NCBI GenBank assembly: GCA_024036415.1
Contig: JAMWET010005032.1
Location: 482,501 to 546,500, forward strand
Direction of reading: 5' to 3'
Length of the DNA: 64,000 nucleotides
From: Prochilodus magdalenae
Lineage: Eukaryota; Chordata; Actinopteri; Characiformes; Prochilodontidae
Shown here: piece by piece, positions 1-30,400 of the stretch
Position numbering within the stretch: the first letter of the stretch is position 1
How the letters are laid out: every line of letters begins with the position of its first letter
Translations under genes and position numbers: made by a program
The notes under the pieces: model-generated
What the model was told of the DNA's origin: nothing
The model's input: only the letters and a program-made list of their open reading frames with translations
Databases searched by the model: none

Positions 1-1059
1 ATGCAGTAGGGCAGTCATGGTTCGACAGTGGTCCGATGCTGTTGACTTTGTTAGAGAATTCTAGCATTCTAATTCTAATCAGACATGAAGCTGGGAGTTG
101 CGGGGAGATTGAATGTGCCACAGAGGTTCAGGGTTGGCTGTGGTTGCGTACAGTATGGACACCCTTACATGCTTGATGATATCTCTACTGCAGTTATACC
201 TACATGCACCTGGAGGACCACACCTGGAAAGGTGACCATCACCAAGCACTGGAGGTGGAGAAAGCAGAAGCTGGATGGGTGTTGCACCGCGGTTGCTGCT
301 GTATCCCGCAGCTGCATTGGAGAATGCACGCTATGGGAAGTTCAGTATGGAAAGGAGGAGTCACAGCATCAAGGATGTGGCCCTGTGAGAGGAGCAGTTG
401 GGATTGTCCCCAACTATGGGTCGGGCTAGTTGATCGCTGGGGACAGTCGGCCTTTAGAGGTGGGCTGTGTAGTAACACGCCATAGGCTGTAGAAGAAGAA
501 GGAGGAAGAAAATGAATAGCGTTTTGAAAAATTGGTCCTGTGGAGAACAAAACCGTTCTAATCCCAAATAGTTTTGCTGTATGTGCCCTATCCTCTAAAT
601 GTTGCCAGATCCTCTGAATTATGAGCTTATTAGGGAGCCAGAGTCTGAATGTTGTTTACATGCAGGCTAAATCCGCTGCCTATTGACATCAAAAGGGTGG
701 CAGCCTCACCAAAATACGCACAGAAGTGGAAATTCTGCTTTTGGCAGGATAAGCTGTTGTTGCCCAAAAAGGTGTTGGATGATATTTTGGGGAATTTTTG
801 GCCTACAACTAAATTCCATTCGTGATGGTACATGCAGGATGCTGTAACCAAAACAGGTCCCATACAAAACTTTTGTTGTAGATTAAATGTCTATATTTGT
901 GTTGTGGACATCGCATTGGGAAAAATACAATTCCCATTACCATATAGAAATAATATCATGCCTAGCTCCCTCTTCCCACCATCTCCCACTTTCTTAACTG
1001 AATTTAAGATACTGGAAAATTAGGTAAATCAGAACGAGCTCACTGGACAAAAATATAAG

Positions 1060-1370
1060 TGGATTTGACATGGACTGGACATGGAAGTTTCTGGATGGAG
1101 GCCACATCAATGTTTAGAGACTCTTATAACAATTAATTGGTCAGTGGGGCCAGATTTGGTGGATGCCTTCCCTGACACAATTCCGAGGAGAATTCCCTGT
1201 AGACTGGGATATTAGCCACCACTGGTAGACCCGTAGACTCAACAGGAACGCTTCCATACACCTGCAGATCAGTCACTTCCTTCACACTATGGTCTTTGGC
1301 CACGCCCAAATGCAGTCATTCCCTTTAGCCAATCATCGACCATCACCGCCCACTCTCAACAACAATTCAC
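1060..1370. repeat. Dispersed repeat, copy 1 (copy 2 at 8195-8530)
   Basis: See the element at 8195-8530; same order of conserved blocks, with small indels. Nothing coding is supported anywhere in 1-5700. Confidence 0.65.
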
Positions 1371-2029
1371 CTTCTGAGTAAACATTGCTGCTGCTTTCCA
1401 CCACTGGAGACACTCTAGGAAAGTAAAGGGATGAAGTTTGATGCTAATGTTTTCTCTAGTCTGGTAATTACATAGCTGCTTATGCTAAGATTGAGTAAGT
1501 ATGGAAACTGAGGAAATTCGTTTTCAATGATAGGGATGGGCACCACAACTTTCTGGAGATAGGTCACCCGCTTAGTAAGTTGCATCATTTTACATATTGC
1601 TCCTTTAACCAAGACTTTTGCATTCGGTGTTTTAGAATTTCCTACTCACATTTTTATTCTTTATGATTTTATTTCATTTTCTGTTCCTAGTATCCCTCCA
1701 TTGTCATTCTTTTTACCCCGTTCAGTCTTTGCTTCCATCCAAAATCCTGATGTCCTTTAAATAAGTAGACCACAGACCAGAAACTATTTTCCACATCAGC
1801 ATATCAAGCATACAAAGCACATGGAGAAGCAGACGTTGACTGTGAATGTGATATTAAAGATAACGCGTGACTGACAGAAGCCTCCAGGTCATTCAGCCAG
1901 CCAATAAAGAGCAGCAGATGCGGACAATTACTCTCCCTCTGACGCAGCATCTGTGTGGCTCCTATTAAGGGCTGCCTTTCAGGGAGACTTTCAAACTGAG
2001 GATAGTTGTCATGGACACCTCCCACTCTG

Positions 2030-2140
2030 AACAGAACATACATATAGGGCCAGACCAGAGACTACTAACCACCCCCCCCGGCACAGAGTACACCTGCTGC
2101 GGACAACACACACGCGCACATCGAGACCATGCAAGTGGAG
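2030..2140 (+). promoter_or_regulatory. slc18a1: Candidate slc18a1 promoter and non-coding first exon
   Basis: A TATA-like ACATATAGGG near 2038-2047 is followed by about 95 bp ending in a strong donor (GGAG|GTAAGA, donor at 2141). A CCAAT box lies upstream near 1900. VMAT genes in mammals have a non-coding exon 1. The coding exon here is preceded by a plausible acceptor (TGTGCAG, exon from 5719) 15 nt before the ATG. Joining 2140 to 5719 would create a tiny upstream ORF (Met-Gln-Val-Glu-stop) before the real start. This is inference only; no conserved sequence confirms it. Confidence 0.3.
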
Positions 2141-2689
2141 GTAAGACCGCTTCTGTTGACCTGTAGATTATTTCCACCAGGCGGTTCCAATGATGCTCAC
2201 TGTATTACTGTAGTGCTGCACTGCTGAATTGATTTATACTGAGCAGTAGATAGGCTTAGGTTATAAGGTAGCAGGGTATCCACTATATTTATGAATTAGT
2301 CAGTGAGGGAGCATTGCCAGAAATACAGAGGCCGGTATCTAGATCCTTCATCTGGCCTTATAAATCAAATATATACAGCATCTACAATGACGAATTGATT
2401 TGAAACGTTCCATTAGAGTCAAAATTCTTCACAGAGGTGGTGAAAGGAACCAGACTTCTCCCTGCTAATCGTGACTGTGGGCATTTGAATTATCCCTAAT
2501 ACCTTGTGACCAGACATACAAGCTATATGATCTCTGGACATACATGCGCTAGTAAAGGCCAAAATGCCAATGCTAATTAGCATCACTAAGCACAGTTCTA
2601 GTCTGATTATAGTAAGAATAAGCTTTTAGTATTCATCACTGATTGAAGGAGAACATTTTTAAAAAATGGAATGTTAATGGAGTGGTTTG

Positions 2690-3030
2690 GTTCTAGATAG
2701 GGGCCCAAATTATTGACAGAGGTGGTGATTGGAACCAGACGTCTGAACAGTTCAGTGCCTCTCTCTGAGACATGAAAGGGTTAGATGTCTACCTCTTGTC
2801 TGACACATTGCTTTATGGTAGGTTTGGTTTAAAATGTATTTCCATCCATTTTATTTCAGTTCATTCATGATGGAGGGGTATGTGCAGGCTGTTGTGAGTA
2901 AAAATGGTCCTCAAAGAAAACTTTTTTCAGATTTGCTCATCACTTTGGAAGACATGTGTAGGTTCACTGGTGGCTTCAATAGTAAATTAAATCACTATAT
3001 TTGTGTTGTAGAAGTCATATAAAATACATA
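2690..3030. repeat. Dispersed repeat family (copy)
   Basis: Copy of the 33480-33895 family (GATGGAGGGGTATGTGCAGG, GGTTCACTGGTGGCTTCAAT). Confidence 0.6.
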
Positions 3031-3489
3031 AAGAAGTCAACCATTTGGAGTTAGCTATTTACGCAACCCAGTGATATATCAGTGATTTCATATTAAAAAG
3101 AGCTGTATGTGGGATGTGTGTTTGCTAACCCTGATGGCTGAATTGAGGGATAATTGATGTTTACACTGTGATCCTTCCGCCGTTTCTTATCATGGCAAAT
3201 GGGTGTTGATTTGACAAATGAAGGACCTGTCAGCTTCTGTGGGTGTGCAGTTGAATCATCTCACCATGATTAGCCTCTTTGTGAGCAACAGGACAGCGCA
3301 ACAGCTTTACGTGGATATTAAGATTGAGGAGGTGCAGTTAAGGAAAAAGCAGTTAGCATTAGCACTAATAAGAACATACCTTCAACCTTTGTGGTGCCTT
3401 TTAGCGGTCCTTGAGCAACCCCAACATTAGAAAAAATCATTTTAGTTTGTATTTCCATGAAAGCTTTGTGCTTTTTTAGAAATAATAAT

Positions 3490-3525
<36 letters not shown>

Positions 3526-4734
3526 CCTCTACTTCCTTACAGAAAACAAATATAACAAGTGACCAGGTGTTGTAATAACATTGAGTGGTGCCCACTGATT
3601 TAAGTCTTTCTGGACTGTGAAGAGAAGGAAAATCCAGATATTCACAGAGATTGTTATGAATAACATAAGCAAACATAGCAAAACATAGAAAAAATAACAT
3701 AGCAAAATAGATTTAGTCTGCTTTATTTTTGGGGTTTAGTGAATTTATTTCTGGGGTTTAATTTTTTATCCTTAGGACAAGTAAACATACAGAATGTTGA
3801 ACCTATAAAGGGTTAAAAGTAGGGTGTAGATATTTACTGTACATAGAAATATAGATACAGTACTGAGCAAAAGGCAGGGACCACCATTATGTAATTTCTA
3901 ATCAAAACAGCTATTAGGTATAAGTTATTAATATTTCGAGAGTCAGTAGTAAATATAATATCAGATATTTGAGTGTTGGGTGTCTTTACCTTCATTACAG
4001 CTAAGGGTAGATACAAGGTGGTGTTCCTGAAACAATGCTCAGTGAGAGTAGAGACCTAGAAACTGTAATCCTGGAGTAAAGGAGCTACAGCACAAGCTCC
4101 ACCTACTGAATTGTCACTGTGGAACTTCTTGGGAAGCTGAAATTGGTTCAAACCAAAGCAGAGCAAATGTAGAGCAGTTTGTCTGCCCTGCAACCGCTCT
4201 AATTCTATTGCAGAAACTCAATCACTCGCTGGTCTGTAATGACTTTTCTGGAACACATTGCGCATCCTAAACCAATGAACCATCTCTCACATTGTAAACT
4301 CACCCAAAAAACTGATTAGGAGTAGGTATATGCTATGACCACTGCCCTACTAATGTATGGACCATACATTGCCCAAACCTTTCAATCCCTGAAGGATCTT
4401 TTAGAATCTTAGAAGCAAAAGAATGAGTTTCATTTATTCATTCATTCATTAATTCATCTTTTTATGCTATGTGCTATGGAGCATTTGTATTTTACAGTAC
4501 TTACTGAATCCCTTATAGTGTTACTGGACAACAAGCATTAACAATAATAACACCTGAATTATACGCTTAAAAGCAGCACTGTTGGGTTACAAGATTGGGA
4601 TGAGACGATCCTTCAAAGCCATGGGCTTTATTCGAAATGGCCCCATTCTGCCCCATGTGTGTGGTATACAGTACAGTAACAAGTTCTGATCTACAGTGTA
4701 GTATACCAATACAGTCACATGACCAGTTACCTCA

Positions 4735-5418
4735 CATTTACCTCAGAGCTGTTATCACTGTATCCACTGTTTAGAGCTAGCTGCTGCTAACGCTGCTCAG
4801 TTCACCTGAAATACGGTTAGCCTAGTTGTTAGCTACCCTCGTCTATTTCCCTCTAAAACTGATCCTCTAAAGCGAGTTCATCTTTTATTAATCCTCAGAC
4901 CTGTATATTTAACTTTCTGAGGCTCATTCTGATGAAAACACACCCCACTAAAATCACTACGCCCACATTTACCTCAGAGCTGTTATTACTGTATCCACTG
5001 TTTAGAGCTAGCTGCTGCTAACGCTGCTCAGTTCACCTAAGATATGGTTAGCCTAGAAGTTAGCTCCCCTCGTCTATTTCCCTCTAAAACTGATCCTCTA
5101 AAGCGAGTTCATCTTTTATTAATCCTCAGACCTGTTTATTTAACTTTCTGAAGCTCATTCCGATGACAACACACCCCACTAAAATCACTACGCCCACATT
5201 TACCTCAGAGTAGGCTGTTACTACTGTATCCACTGTTTCGAGCTAGCTGCTGCTAATGCTGCTCAGTTCACCTGAGATACGGTTAGCCTAGCTGTTAGCT
5301 CCCCTCACCTATTTCACTCTAAAACTGACCCTCTAAAGCGAGTTCATCTTTTATTAATCTTCAGACCTGTATATTTAACTTTCTGAGGCTCATTCTGATG
5401 AAAGCAATCACTACACCC
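4735..5418. repeat. Three tandem copies of a ~235-bp repeat
   Basis: Units start near 4735, 4968 and 5200. Each contains CATTTACCTCAGAG, GAGCTAGCTGCTGCTAA and TCTAAAGCGAGTTCATCTTT in the same order, with few differences. It lies 5' of the slc18a1 coding start. Confidence 0.85.
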
Positions 5419-5733
5419 ACATTTATACTCGGGGTGGGCTGCATTTTGCTCCCCAGTGTTACCCACTGCCATTTTTTTAAACTGGTGAGGCCACAGAGCA
5501 TAATGGGATACAGTACACCATGAAGATGGCTCCACCTGTATACTAGAAACTCTGACTGGAGTAGAACACCATCCGGGTGCGCACTATATTATTACAATTA
5601 TACTGTATACTTCATACTACATTAGTACATGGGTAGTATGTAGTAAGCCATTTCAAATACACCAGTAGCCTGTGTGAGCTGTGTAAGCTGCAGTGTAACT
5701 GAGTGTCTGTGTGTGCAGTGACTGGCTTTGGAC

Positions 5734-22085
<16,352 letters not shown>

Positions 22086-22238
22086 AGCACACCCTTACTA
22101 TTTCCTGAATGGTGTTTCAGTTAATCGAACCTGTTTTTCATTCTTGGTACGGATAATAATTTTCATGGTTCTTGACTGTGCTGTACAATATCAGGCATTA
22201 TAAAGCTGTGCTGCAGCTTATGGATTCGGTATGGCTCC

Positions 22239-22244
22239 AATAAA
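22239..22244 (+). promoter_or_regulatory. slc18a1: Poly(A) signal of slc18a1
   Basis: An AATAAA hexamer about 155 bp after the slc18a1 stop codon, in the expected orientation. It implies a short 3' UTR. Confidence 0.6.
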
Positions 22245-25200
22245 CACTTTGGTTTCTTACGGTCTCACTAAAAGAGGCAGAACCTCTTTTGGGTCTTGGG
22301 TCTATCATATTTCCAACTCCAACTTCAGTCATATTCCCTTGGTTCACAAAGGGCTTAGTACACTTCACACACTTTATTGGGAATCAGGGGCATGCTGTTG
22401 TATTTACACGAGGCTGCTGATAAAATTAAAGCTGTTATGGCTGTTCTGGCCAGCTGTGCAGCCTTTCTTCTCCACCTCCTCGCCTAGATACATAGTTAGG
22501 GGTAATGCCACTGATTTTCAGTTTCTGAAGAATTAAATGGTGGTCATGGGAACCAGGTATCAGCACATCTACAACTTAAATACAGCCATTCTATTCATAA
22601 CCACCAAACCACACCTGTCTCCTGAGTAATTATATTGATGATATATATAGATGATTATCTATTATGTACATATATACTATATATTATATACATAAAATAA
22701 TTGTTGTACAAATAGCTGCACCCAAAATGAATCAATCGGCAGGAATGAAACTTGGTGGGTGGTTTGACATCATGAGACATGCCAATACAATACAAGCCTT
22801 TACTGCTGTAAACATGGCGGCCGGAAGCTATACTGAGAGACAGACTTCTGTATGTGTAGCTCAATAAATATTGTCCATATCAGTCTAAATTTATCATCAG
22901 TTATTGATCTTGGTCACCTTTATCTTCCCACCAAATATCACTCCAATCCCACACTTCCTTTTGGGTGCAGCTCCTCTTTTGACGACACCTGTAATTACAA
23001 TGGTTATTCTTATAGTACAATTTGTATTGTAACCTTTTGGAAGTAAGTGATAATGAACTTCTTTAACAAACTCCGGGGTTGAGATGTCATGGAAAGATGA
23101 CGAAATCCTTGACTGACAGCAAACAGATTTTATTTAAATGTGTACAGGAAGGTCTGTTTTATCCTGTTTGGGTTTGTTGATGTTCATTGAGAGAAAACAA
23201 GTTCCATTTTACCCAGAATCCAAGACGAGACTGGGACTCTAGTACTACAACAGGCCGTGACTACCAAACCATGATCTATGCACTGGTAGTATTAGTCTAC
23301 CACGTGTCGTCTGTCTGCAAAGTGCCAACCCAAAGCTGTTATTACGTTTTTTTCCCCCTTTCCAACTCAATAGTCACATTGTTCAGGAAATCCAATATCC
23401 TCTCAGTCCAAGTGCTTTGTTGCGCGTCAATAAATTATCACAGTCCTAAAGTGACGCACCTCTTCCTCTGTGAAAACGCATCAAACGCACATCACCCTGT
23501 AATAACGGAGAGGAAGTGATGGACAAAGGGAACGACAGACGTGACTAAACACTGTTTGCTGTGCAGCTCCAATAGTTCATTTCCACCCCTTCATAAATAA
23601 TTAAAAGCTTTGGAAGTGTGAACATCTTGTCTTCACATCTTGTCTTCACTGCTGGGCAAACTCTGGCACAAAGGCCAGTGAAATGGTTCATTTCATGCCG
23701 TTTCTGGTTTCTCCACAGCGGTGGTAACCAGGGGTCACAATGTAGGAAGCAGCAATACAGGCGTTTAATTTTAGATTATTTTATATATACAGTGGGGTGT
23801 GAAAGTTTGGGCAGCCTTGTTCATTTTCCTGATTTACCTTTATAAAGCATTGATTGTTTGGATAAAAACTCCATTAAATATATTATATAGGGGACAAACA
23901 CAGTGATATTTGAGAAGTGAAATGAAGTTTATATGATTTACAGAATGTGTGCAATAACTGGTTAAACAAAAGTAGGCAGGTGCATAAATTTGGGCACTGT
24001 TGTCATTTTATTGATTTCAAAACCTTCTGAAGCTGCGCCGGGGCTGGATCTTCCAACAAGACAACGACCCTAAACACTGCTCAAAATCTACTAATGCATT
24101 CATGCAGAGGAACAAGTATGGAAACGTTCTGGAATGGCCATCTCGGTCCCCAGACCTGAATATTATTGAAAATCTGTGGTGTCACTTAAAGAGAGCTGTT
24201 CATGCTCGGAAACCATCAAACCTGAATTAACTAGAAATATTTGTAAAGAAGAATGGTCTAAAATACCTTCAGCCACAATCCAGACTCTCATTAGAAGCTA
24301 TAGGAAGCGTTTAGAGGCTGTTATTTCTGCGAAAGGAGGATCTACTAAATATTGAGTTAAGGTTTTTGTGCCCAAATTTATGCACCTAATTTTGTTTAGA
24401 CAATTATTGCACACTTTCTGTAAATCATATAAACTTCATTTCACTTCTCAAATATCACTGTGTTTGTCCCCTATATGATATATTTAACGGTGTTGTTTAT
24501 ATGTTTATATGTATTGGTGATGATGGTAAAAACGGTTTTGGGGGCACTGTTGTGCGGTACAGCACATATACCTCTTTACCATGAAAGGCCAACATGAATA
24601 GAGTTTGTCCTGACACTGGCAAACAAAGCAGAGTAGTGTTACAGGACTTTATTACAGGACAGTTGTAAGACTTATTTGGTGTGATTTTGATAAAAATTCA
24701 TGATGCATACTGATATATCGATAGATTAATTTATTTCTTTGCATGCAGCCCGAAGGTTGGAGGACTTTCAGCATCTGGAAAACTGCCAAACTTTGTGACA
24801 CACGAATGACATGGATAAAATTACAGCATACGTCACAATCTTTCACAAATAACAATAACTGAGATGAACCCTCTTCTGTGTTTTCCCATTAGCCGCAAGA
24901 CTGACCACATCCTTCACCTCTTTTAGTTCTCAGTAAAGCCAGTCTGAGATTTACTCTTGTTCAATTTCTGCTCTGTCATTCTTTCTTTTTCTCTTTCTCA
25001 CCTCCTCCAACAATGTCTTCTACAGTCTCGTCACAGCCTTTAGCATGATGTCCATGCTGGGAATACCAAGCTAGCTTCTTCCTATAGCTAGCTGAAGACC
25101 CATTGTCGTTGGTATTTGACGTGGTGACATTAATCTTTGCACAGTTCTTGTGAGAGGTCTTGTTCCTCCTCTTCCAAAGTTACATAGCGCTATAGAAGGC

Positions 25201-27420
25201 ATTCCAAGGCATTCCAGGCCTGGGAGTGGCAACTATAGGGATGCTATTCTCCCTATTGTAAGCCAGATTACCACCAGAATGATTCTGATACCGTTATTAG
25301 AGTAAAGCCATCACATAATCTTGCTTTAAACTATTGAGACGTCTGTTTCCTATCATCACCAGCATGAACCATTCTGACCATGTGCGTTGCTCTAGATGTT
25401 AAAATCAAAACATATAGGAAAAGCAGGTATCAATACTTTTATGCAAATATTGCTGATCAAAAGCAATCTTTAGAATCCAAAGTATTAGTATTTCATTATA
25501 TATCTGCCCGTGCCTTGTAGGTGCTGGAGAATACGCAACAATTCGTTTCCATTTCCAGTTCGTTTGCCATTCTTTGGCACTCTCTAGACGTAAACACATC
25601 CAGATGCAAGAAAATGGTAAAAGATGTTTCCAAACACAAAATACTCCCAGGAGATTTTAGGGGCAGGACTAGAACACACTGCGCTAATGAACCGGACAGT
25701 CCCTGCTGGTATGCTAGCATACAAGTCAGACTTGCAAGATACTGGGCAATCCTTCAAAAAGGAAAGCTTCCAGTTCTTTGAAGATGAAGAGTGGGAAACG
25801 GTCTGTTGGCTCCTTCAAACTATGGGAAAACGGTAAGTGATGTTTAGATCTGGTGACTTGCGGGGCTTTTGAAGGCATTAGAAGGCGTTCGTAACACCTA
25901 TTTGATTTAGTGGATATGAAGGTATCTTCCTGGAACCTGGAAACTTCTTGGAACAGCCGCTTCCTTGGCACAGAATGCATGACCATGTAATTATCATACC
26001 TCCCACCAGATGGCTGCACATATCAAGATGGATCCACCATGCTTAGCAGATGGCACTGGACATGATGCCTTAAGGGAAACCTTTTGTGTTCCCTACTAGT
26101 AAACAAATACAGATGCAGGAAAATGAACTCTGCACACAGCATTCCTGTTTTCCATTGCTCAGCGTTTTGTGTTTCTTCTTTTAGGATGAATCTCAAATGG
26201 CCTCCTACTTCCAGTATGGTGCATCATGACTAAAGTTGCTTTTTAGAAATTAGTGTTATATGTAAAATGATTCCAAAGACTCAAAGAGGGGTTGTATGAG
26301 CCCATAATTCAAATTCATTTTGACCATTTTAACAGTAAAAAGAGACCCATGACGGAAAAATTATGCTCTATTTGTAGATGTCATGATAGCTACGTTCAAC
26401 ATATACAAGTACACTGTATGTCTATCCAAATCAGATACCTATCATCGCCTGCTAGTACGGCTCAAGTGCCTTACATTCCCTTATAGTGGACTCATTGGAC
26501 ACTTGGTCGTTTTATATAGAACTGTGTTTTCTAAAACTAGACCAGCAAAGCAGTAGAAGCGGTTAGTAGACAGCAGCAGCCCCCTCTGTGGGCCAAAACC
26601 AGCACAAGCCAAGGCGTCTGCCTGTTTTCTCTGCTGCAGGTCTTTTTTAGGACACTCCAGTGTGCTTTTCAATACTCAGTCAAAAATAGGGACATTTCTG
26701 GGGACAGGTCACCAAAAAAGGGACTGTTCTCAGAAAACAGGAACGTCTGACGATATATTATGAGTTATGACATTTGACTTCTGTACCCAACCAGGGCAGG
26801 GAACTGTATACATATTAAGCAAAGTGTGTAGAAAGGTTTTTAGACATTTGTCTGCCTTACATTCTCGTGTTTTTAACGTTGGCTATTTTGGTAGAGAATG
26901 TATTACACGTGTGCTAAGGTTGGAGATTGTTACACACATACTGTCATATATTTTAAAAATTGTGCAGCGTTACTACCGGAACCTCCAACAGATTGGTCAC
27001 GTTTCCGGTGAGACTTATTTTTCAGTTGCACACGTAAATCTCGCGGCAGCAGAATCGATGGAGAACGTTATGCGAATTATTGACAATACTGGATAGGTTT
27101 TCTACGCTTTTTCTTTTTAATAACCACATTATACTGTCTGACATTTAGTTATGGATATAAGAGCTCAGAAACGAGCCGTATTCGCATAGCAGTCCACGCA
27201 GTGTTTATCGATGTGGGTGATGAAGACAGTGTAGGCTCTACATCTCCTAGGTAGTTCACTATAATGTGACGATGGATACCAGCTGTCATTCTTAAATAGT
27301 GGATTATGTAAATAGTTATATATAGCTATTATAAATAGTGCAAGCTAGCTAAACTCAAAGGTTAGCTGCTAAAGTAATAGCCGGGATATTATTAAAACTC
27401 CACAAAAGGAAGTGGTAGAA
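22245..27420. other. Intergenic region slc18a1-tti2
   Basis: Apart from the Tc1-like element at 23788-24490, I see no gene, RNA gene or conserved element here. The open frames are short and unlike any family I know. The last few hundred bases before 27421 should hold the tti2 promoter; no TATA box is evident. Confidence 0.6.
23788..24490 (+). mobile_element. Tc1-like element with long inverted repeats, internally deleted
   Basis: An 85-bp arm at about 23872-23956 (GGGGACAAACACAGTGATAT...) is matched by its reverse complement at about 24402-24486 with two or three mismatches. The left arm extends further out (ACAGTGGGGTGTGAAAGTTTGGGC at 23790), so the right end is truncated. The interior encodes the C-terminal part of a Tc1 transposase ([35 protein letters not shown]) with the DDE-type SPDLNPIEN block, but the N-terminal part is missing. 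Confidence 0.85.
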
Positions 27421-30400
27421 ATGGATCTGGCTCGCATCATCCGTGATCTCAATCTTGCTGAAGAGTCTGAGAAGAACAATGGATCCTCTTATTCAGTAAT
27501 CAGAGTTTTGTCTGAAATCCGTCAGCGCTTTGTAGCCAGAGACTCGACTAAGAGGGAGCTCTTGAGGAGCACCGCGGAGCTGCTGGGCAGCGGGGAAGTC
27601 TGCTGGCTCTTTCCGGAGTTTAGCTCGGATCTGCGGGCAGCCTATGTGGAGCTAGTGAGCAGTTTAATCGAATACGCCGCTTTGCCGGCATGTGACCCTG
27701 ACAGCGGCACGTTGCCTCCTAGCAGTTACGAGCAGATTCCTGCCAAAGCCGATGCCGTCGGCGCAGCGTTGCTGGCGCTGACCGTGCAACTTGGAGGGGC
27801 CGTGAGGTCCAGCGATTCATCTGCTTCCGGGTCAGCTAGGTCTCTCATCCGCACTCTTGGACCTTCGCTCTGTGTGTTCTCCATAACACACCTGCAAGAG
27901 CTTTCGTGGACCAACGTGGTGTCCAGAAAACGTGCACTGGAGCTGCTGAAGTCGACTGTCACAGCCACAGGCAATGGGTCAGTACTGGAGCTGCTGTGTG
28001 GCAAAGATGAAGGTGACCAAACAGGGATGCTGGGCCCAATTCTGGACACACTACAGCCAGAGTTGACAAAGTGAGTGCAAATGAAACCTACTGAAAGCAT
28101 CTCATCCCAGGTTAAAAGAACCGATATACACGTATCAGCCATTACATTAAAACCATCATTGTTCATCATATCAGCTCCACTGACCATATAGGAGCATTAC
28201 CCTGCTCTCCAATAGCCAGGATCACCACAGAGCTGGTATTATATTGGTGGTGGATTATTCTCAGCACAGTGTTTAAACACTCCAGCAGCACTGCTGTGTC
28301 TGATCACATCACCACCACATCATTGTCACCTAATAAAATGAGACTAGGTCTACCTGGTTGTGCCCTTGGGCAAGGCACTGAACCCTCCACTACTGCAGGT
28401 GATGTTTCTCTCAGTTTGGGCAACACTGTGACAGATTTCCCTTGTAGGGCCAATTAAGTATATAACATAGGATGGGTTATGAAAAAATGCTGTTATTTCC
28501 CGCCAAATTTTCAGCCCCACGCTTGATTTCAGAAGAAAAGCTGGATACGCAGGTGCCTGCACACCTTTGCTGTACGCCAATGAAAACTAACACTAAAATG
28601 GAATTATGGTGTTAATGTGTTGCTTATACTTTAAACAGTCTCCTTCGTTTATCACATTTACTGAGAAATTGTCTTTTTCTCTCTGTAGGGAAAACTGGAA
28701 GCGCAACCAGGCAGTGAAGCATGTGTTCTCCTGGGTGCTTGTGCAGGTGGGACGTCCCTGCTTAGCTAACTATTTGGAGAGGGTCTTTCCTCCCTCTCTG
28801 CTAATATCTGACGATTACCAGACTGAGAATAAAGTGCTTGGAGTGCACTGCCTACATCACATTGTGCTTAACGTGGTAAGTAATGTTGGTTAGGAAGGAG
28901 ATTTTTTTTCATTATCCATTAGACTTTTATTAGTAGGTCAGTTGTGAAGATATAATGACAGAGCGTCTTCATTTCTCTCCTTCTTCAGCCTGCTGCTGAC
29001 CTTAGGCAGTTCAACAGAGCTCAGGTGCTCTACCACGCCCTCTTTAATCACCTGTACACATCTGAAGCTCCGCTTATACAGGTACCCTGTATGCACACTA
29101 AATGTGGCCCTTGGTACTTGCAAGAGATTTTAAGACGACGGTTATGCGCTAAAGGTCAAGTACACATCAACTTATCACTGATAAAGTCATGGATATAAGC
29201 ACAAGACAACGAAATGCATTGCACCAAGTGAAATTGATTGTTATGGTCTGTGATAAAGCCAAACACCACAGGTCAGTAGAGTGTGATGTGACCTTTGCAC
29301 TGTTAGCCTTCAGATAAAAGGAGATACTGACCCCAGGAATCACCAGGCTCCTCACCTGTTGTCTTCACCGAGGCATCCATGGTTTTAGTGTCATAATCAC
29401 ATGATCAGCAGCTAATTAACATCTAGCTTGACGCACCTTTATGTAGTTTTTGTTTCTGTATCTGCTGCAGGTGGTTCTGCCGTGTCTCGTAGATTTGATG
29501 TCCGTCCTCGAGAAGCCCCTTGTCCACACAGGACTGCCAGGAAAACCAAGCCGCTTTGATGATGTTCTCCGTCTCATTTTGACACACATGGAAATGGAAC
29601 ACAAGTTGGCCCTACGCCGGATCTACGCCAGCAACCTCCTTCTGTTTATTGAAAGGTGAGGTCCACCTCAGTTTGCATGACGTGCATCAGTTTCAGTGTA
29701 ATTCACAGAAGCGTGCGGTTTCTTCTGAATTCTATACTTATATTCACTTTTCTGTCTTCAAATTTTTGTCTATTTTACCTTATTTCTTCTTACCGAAGAG
29801 CTTCTAAACAGCTACACATCCTTTCAGACCTCCTTAGTGTTGCGTTGGTCTTCTCCCAGTGTAAGGATGGACAATGACACCTGTGGATGTTTTCCATCTC
29901 TCTCAGAGATGAAGCTTTACATGCTGTTTGTCTGATGGGGACAGTGTTGGTGGGTCTACCAGCTGGTTGTTAGGAGCCCCAATGTCTCTGGAGCTTTTAG
30001 TCCATTTTTTGGGAAGTCCTGTTTTTACACTAGTTGAGATGCACCTGTAAACATCCGACTGCAATCGCATTTCAAACCACCTCCAAATGTGTTTTGGATC
30101 TGATCACTAAAAACTAAATTTGTGTTTCAGCCTGGACTACCAAAATCCTGGATACAATCCGAATATACCAAAACTCAGATCTGAGCTGGCAGTTGCAGCC
30201 ATAAAGTTAGCGATCTGTGGCGTATTGGTTTGAAGATGCTTTTTTGATCTTATAGGATGGGTATAAGAATCGCTCGACATCTGAAGAGGCTGGAGAGAGT
30301 GATCGTAGGATATCTGGAGGTGTCAGACGGTCCAGAAGAGAAAGCTAGGCTGATCATACTGGATGTTCTGGAGAGGACCATACAGACGGCCTGGCCAAGG

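Noticed and set aside
85..550. Overlapping 114-, 93- and 103-codon frames at the left edge
   Set aside because: Three unrelated frames of similar length over the same DNA, no recognised domain, no splice context; treated as chance.
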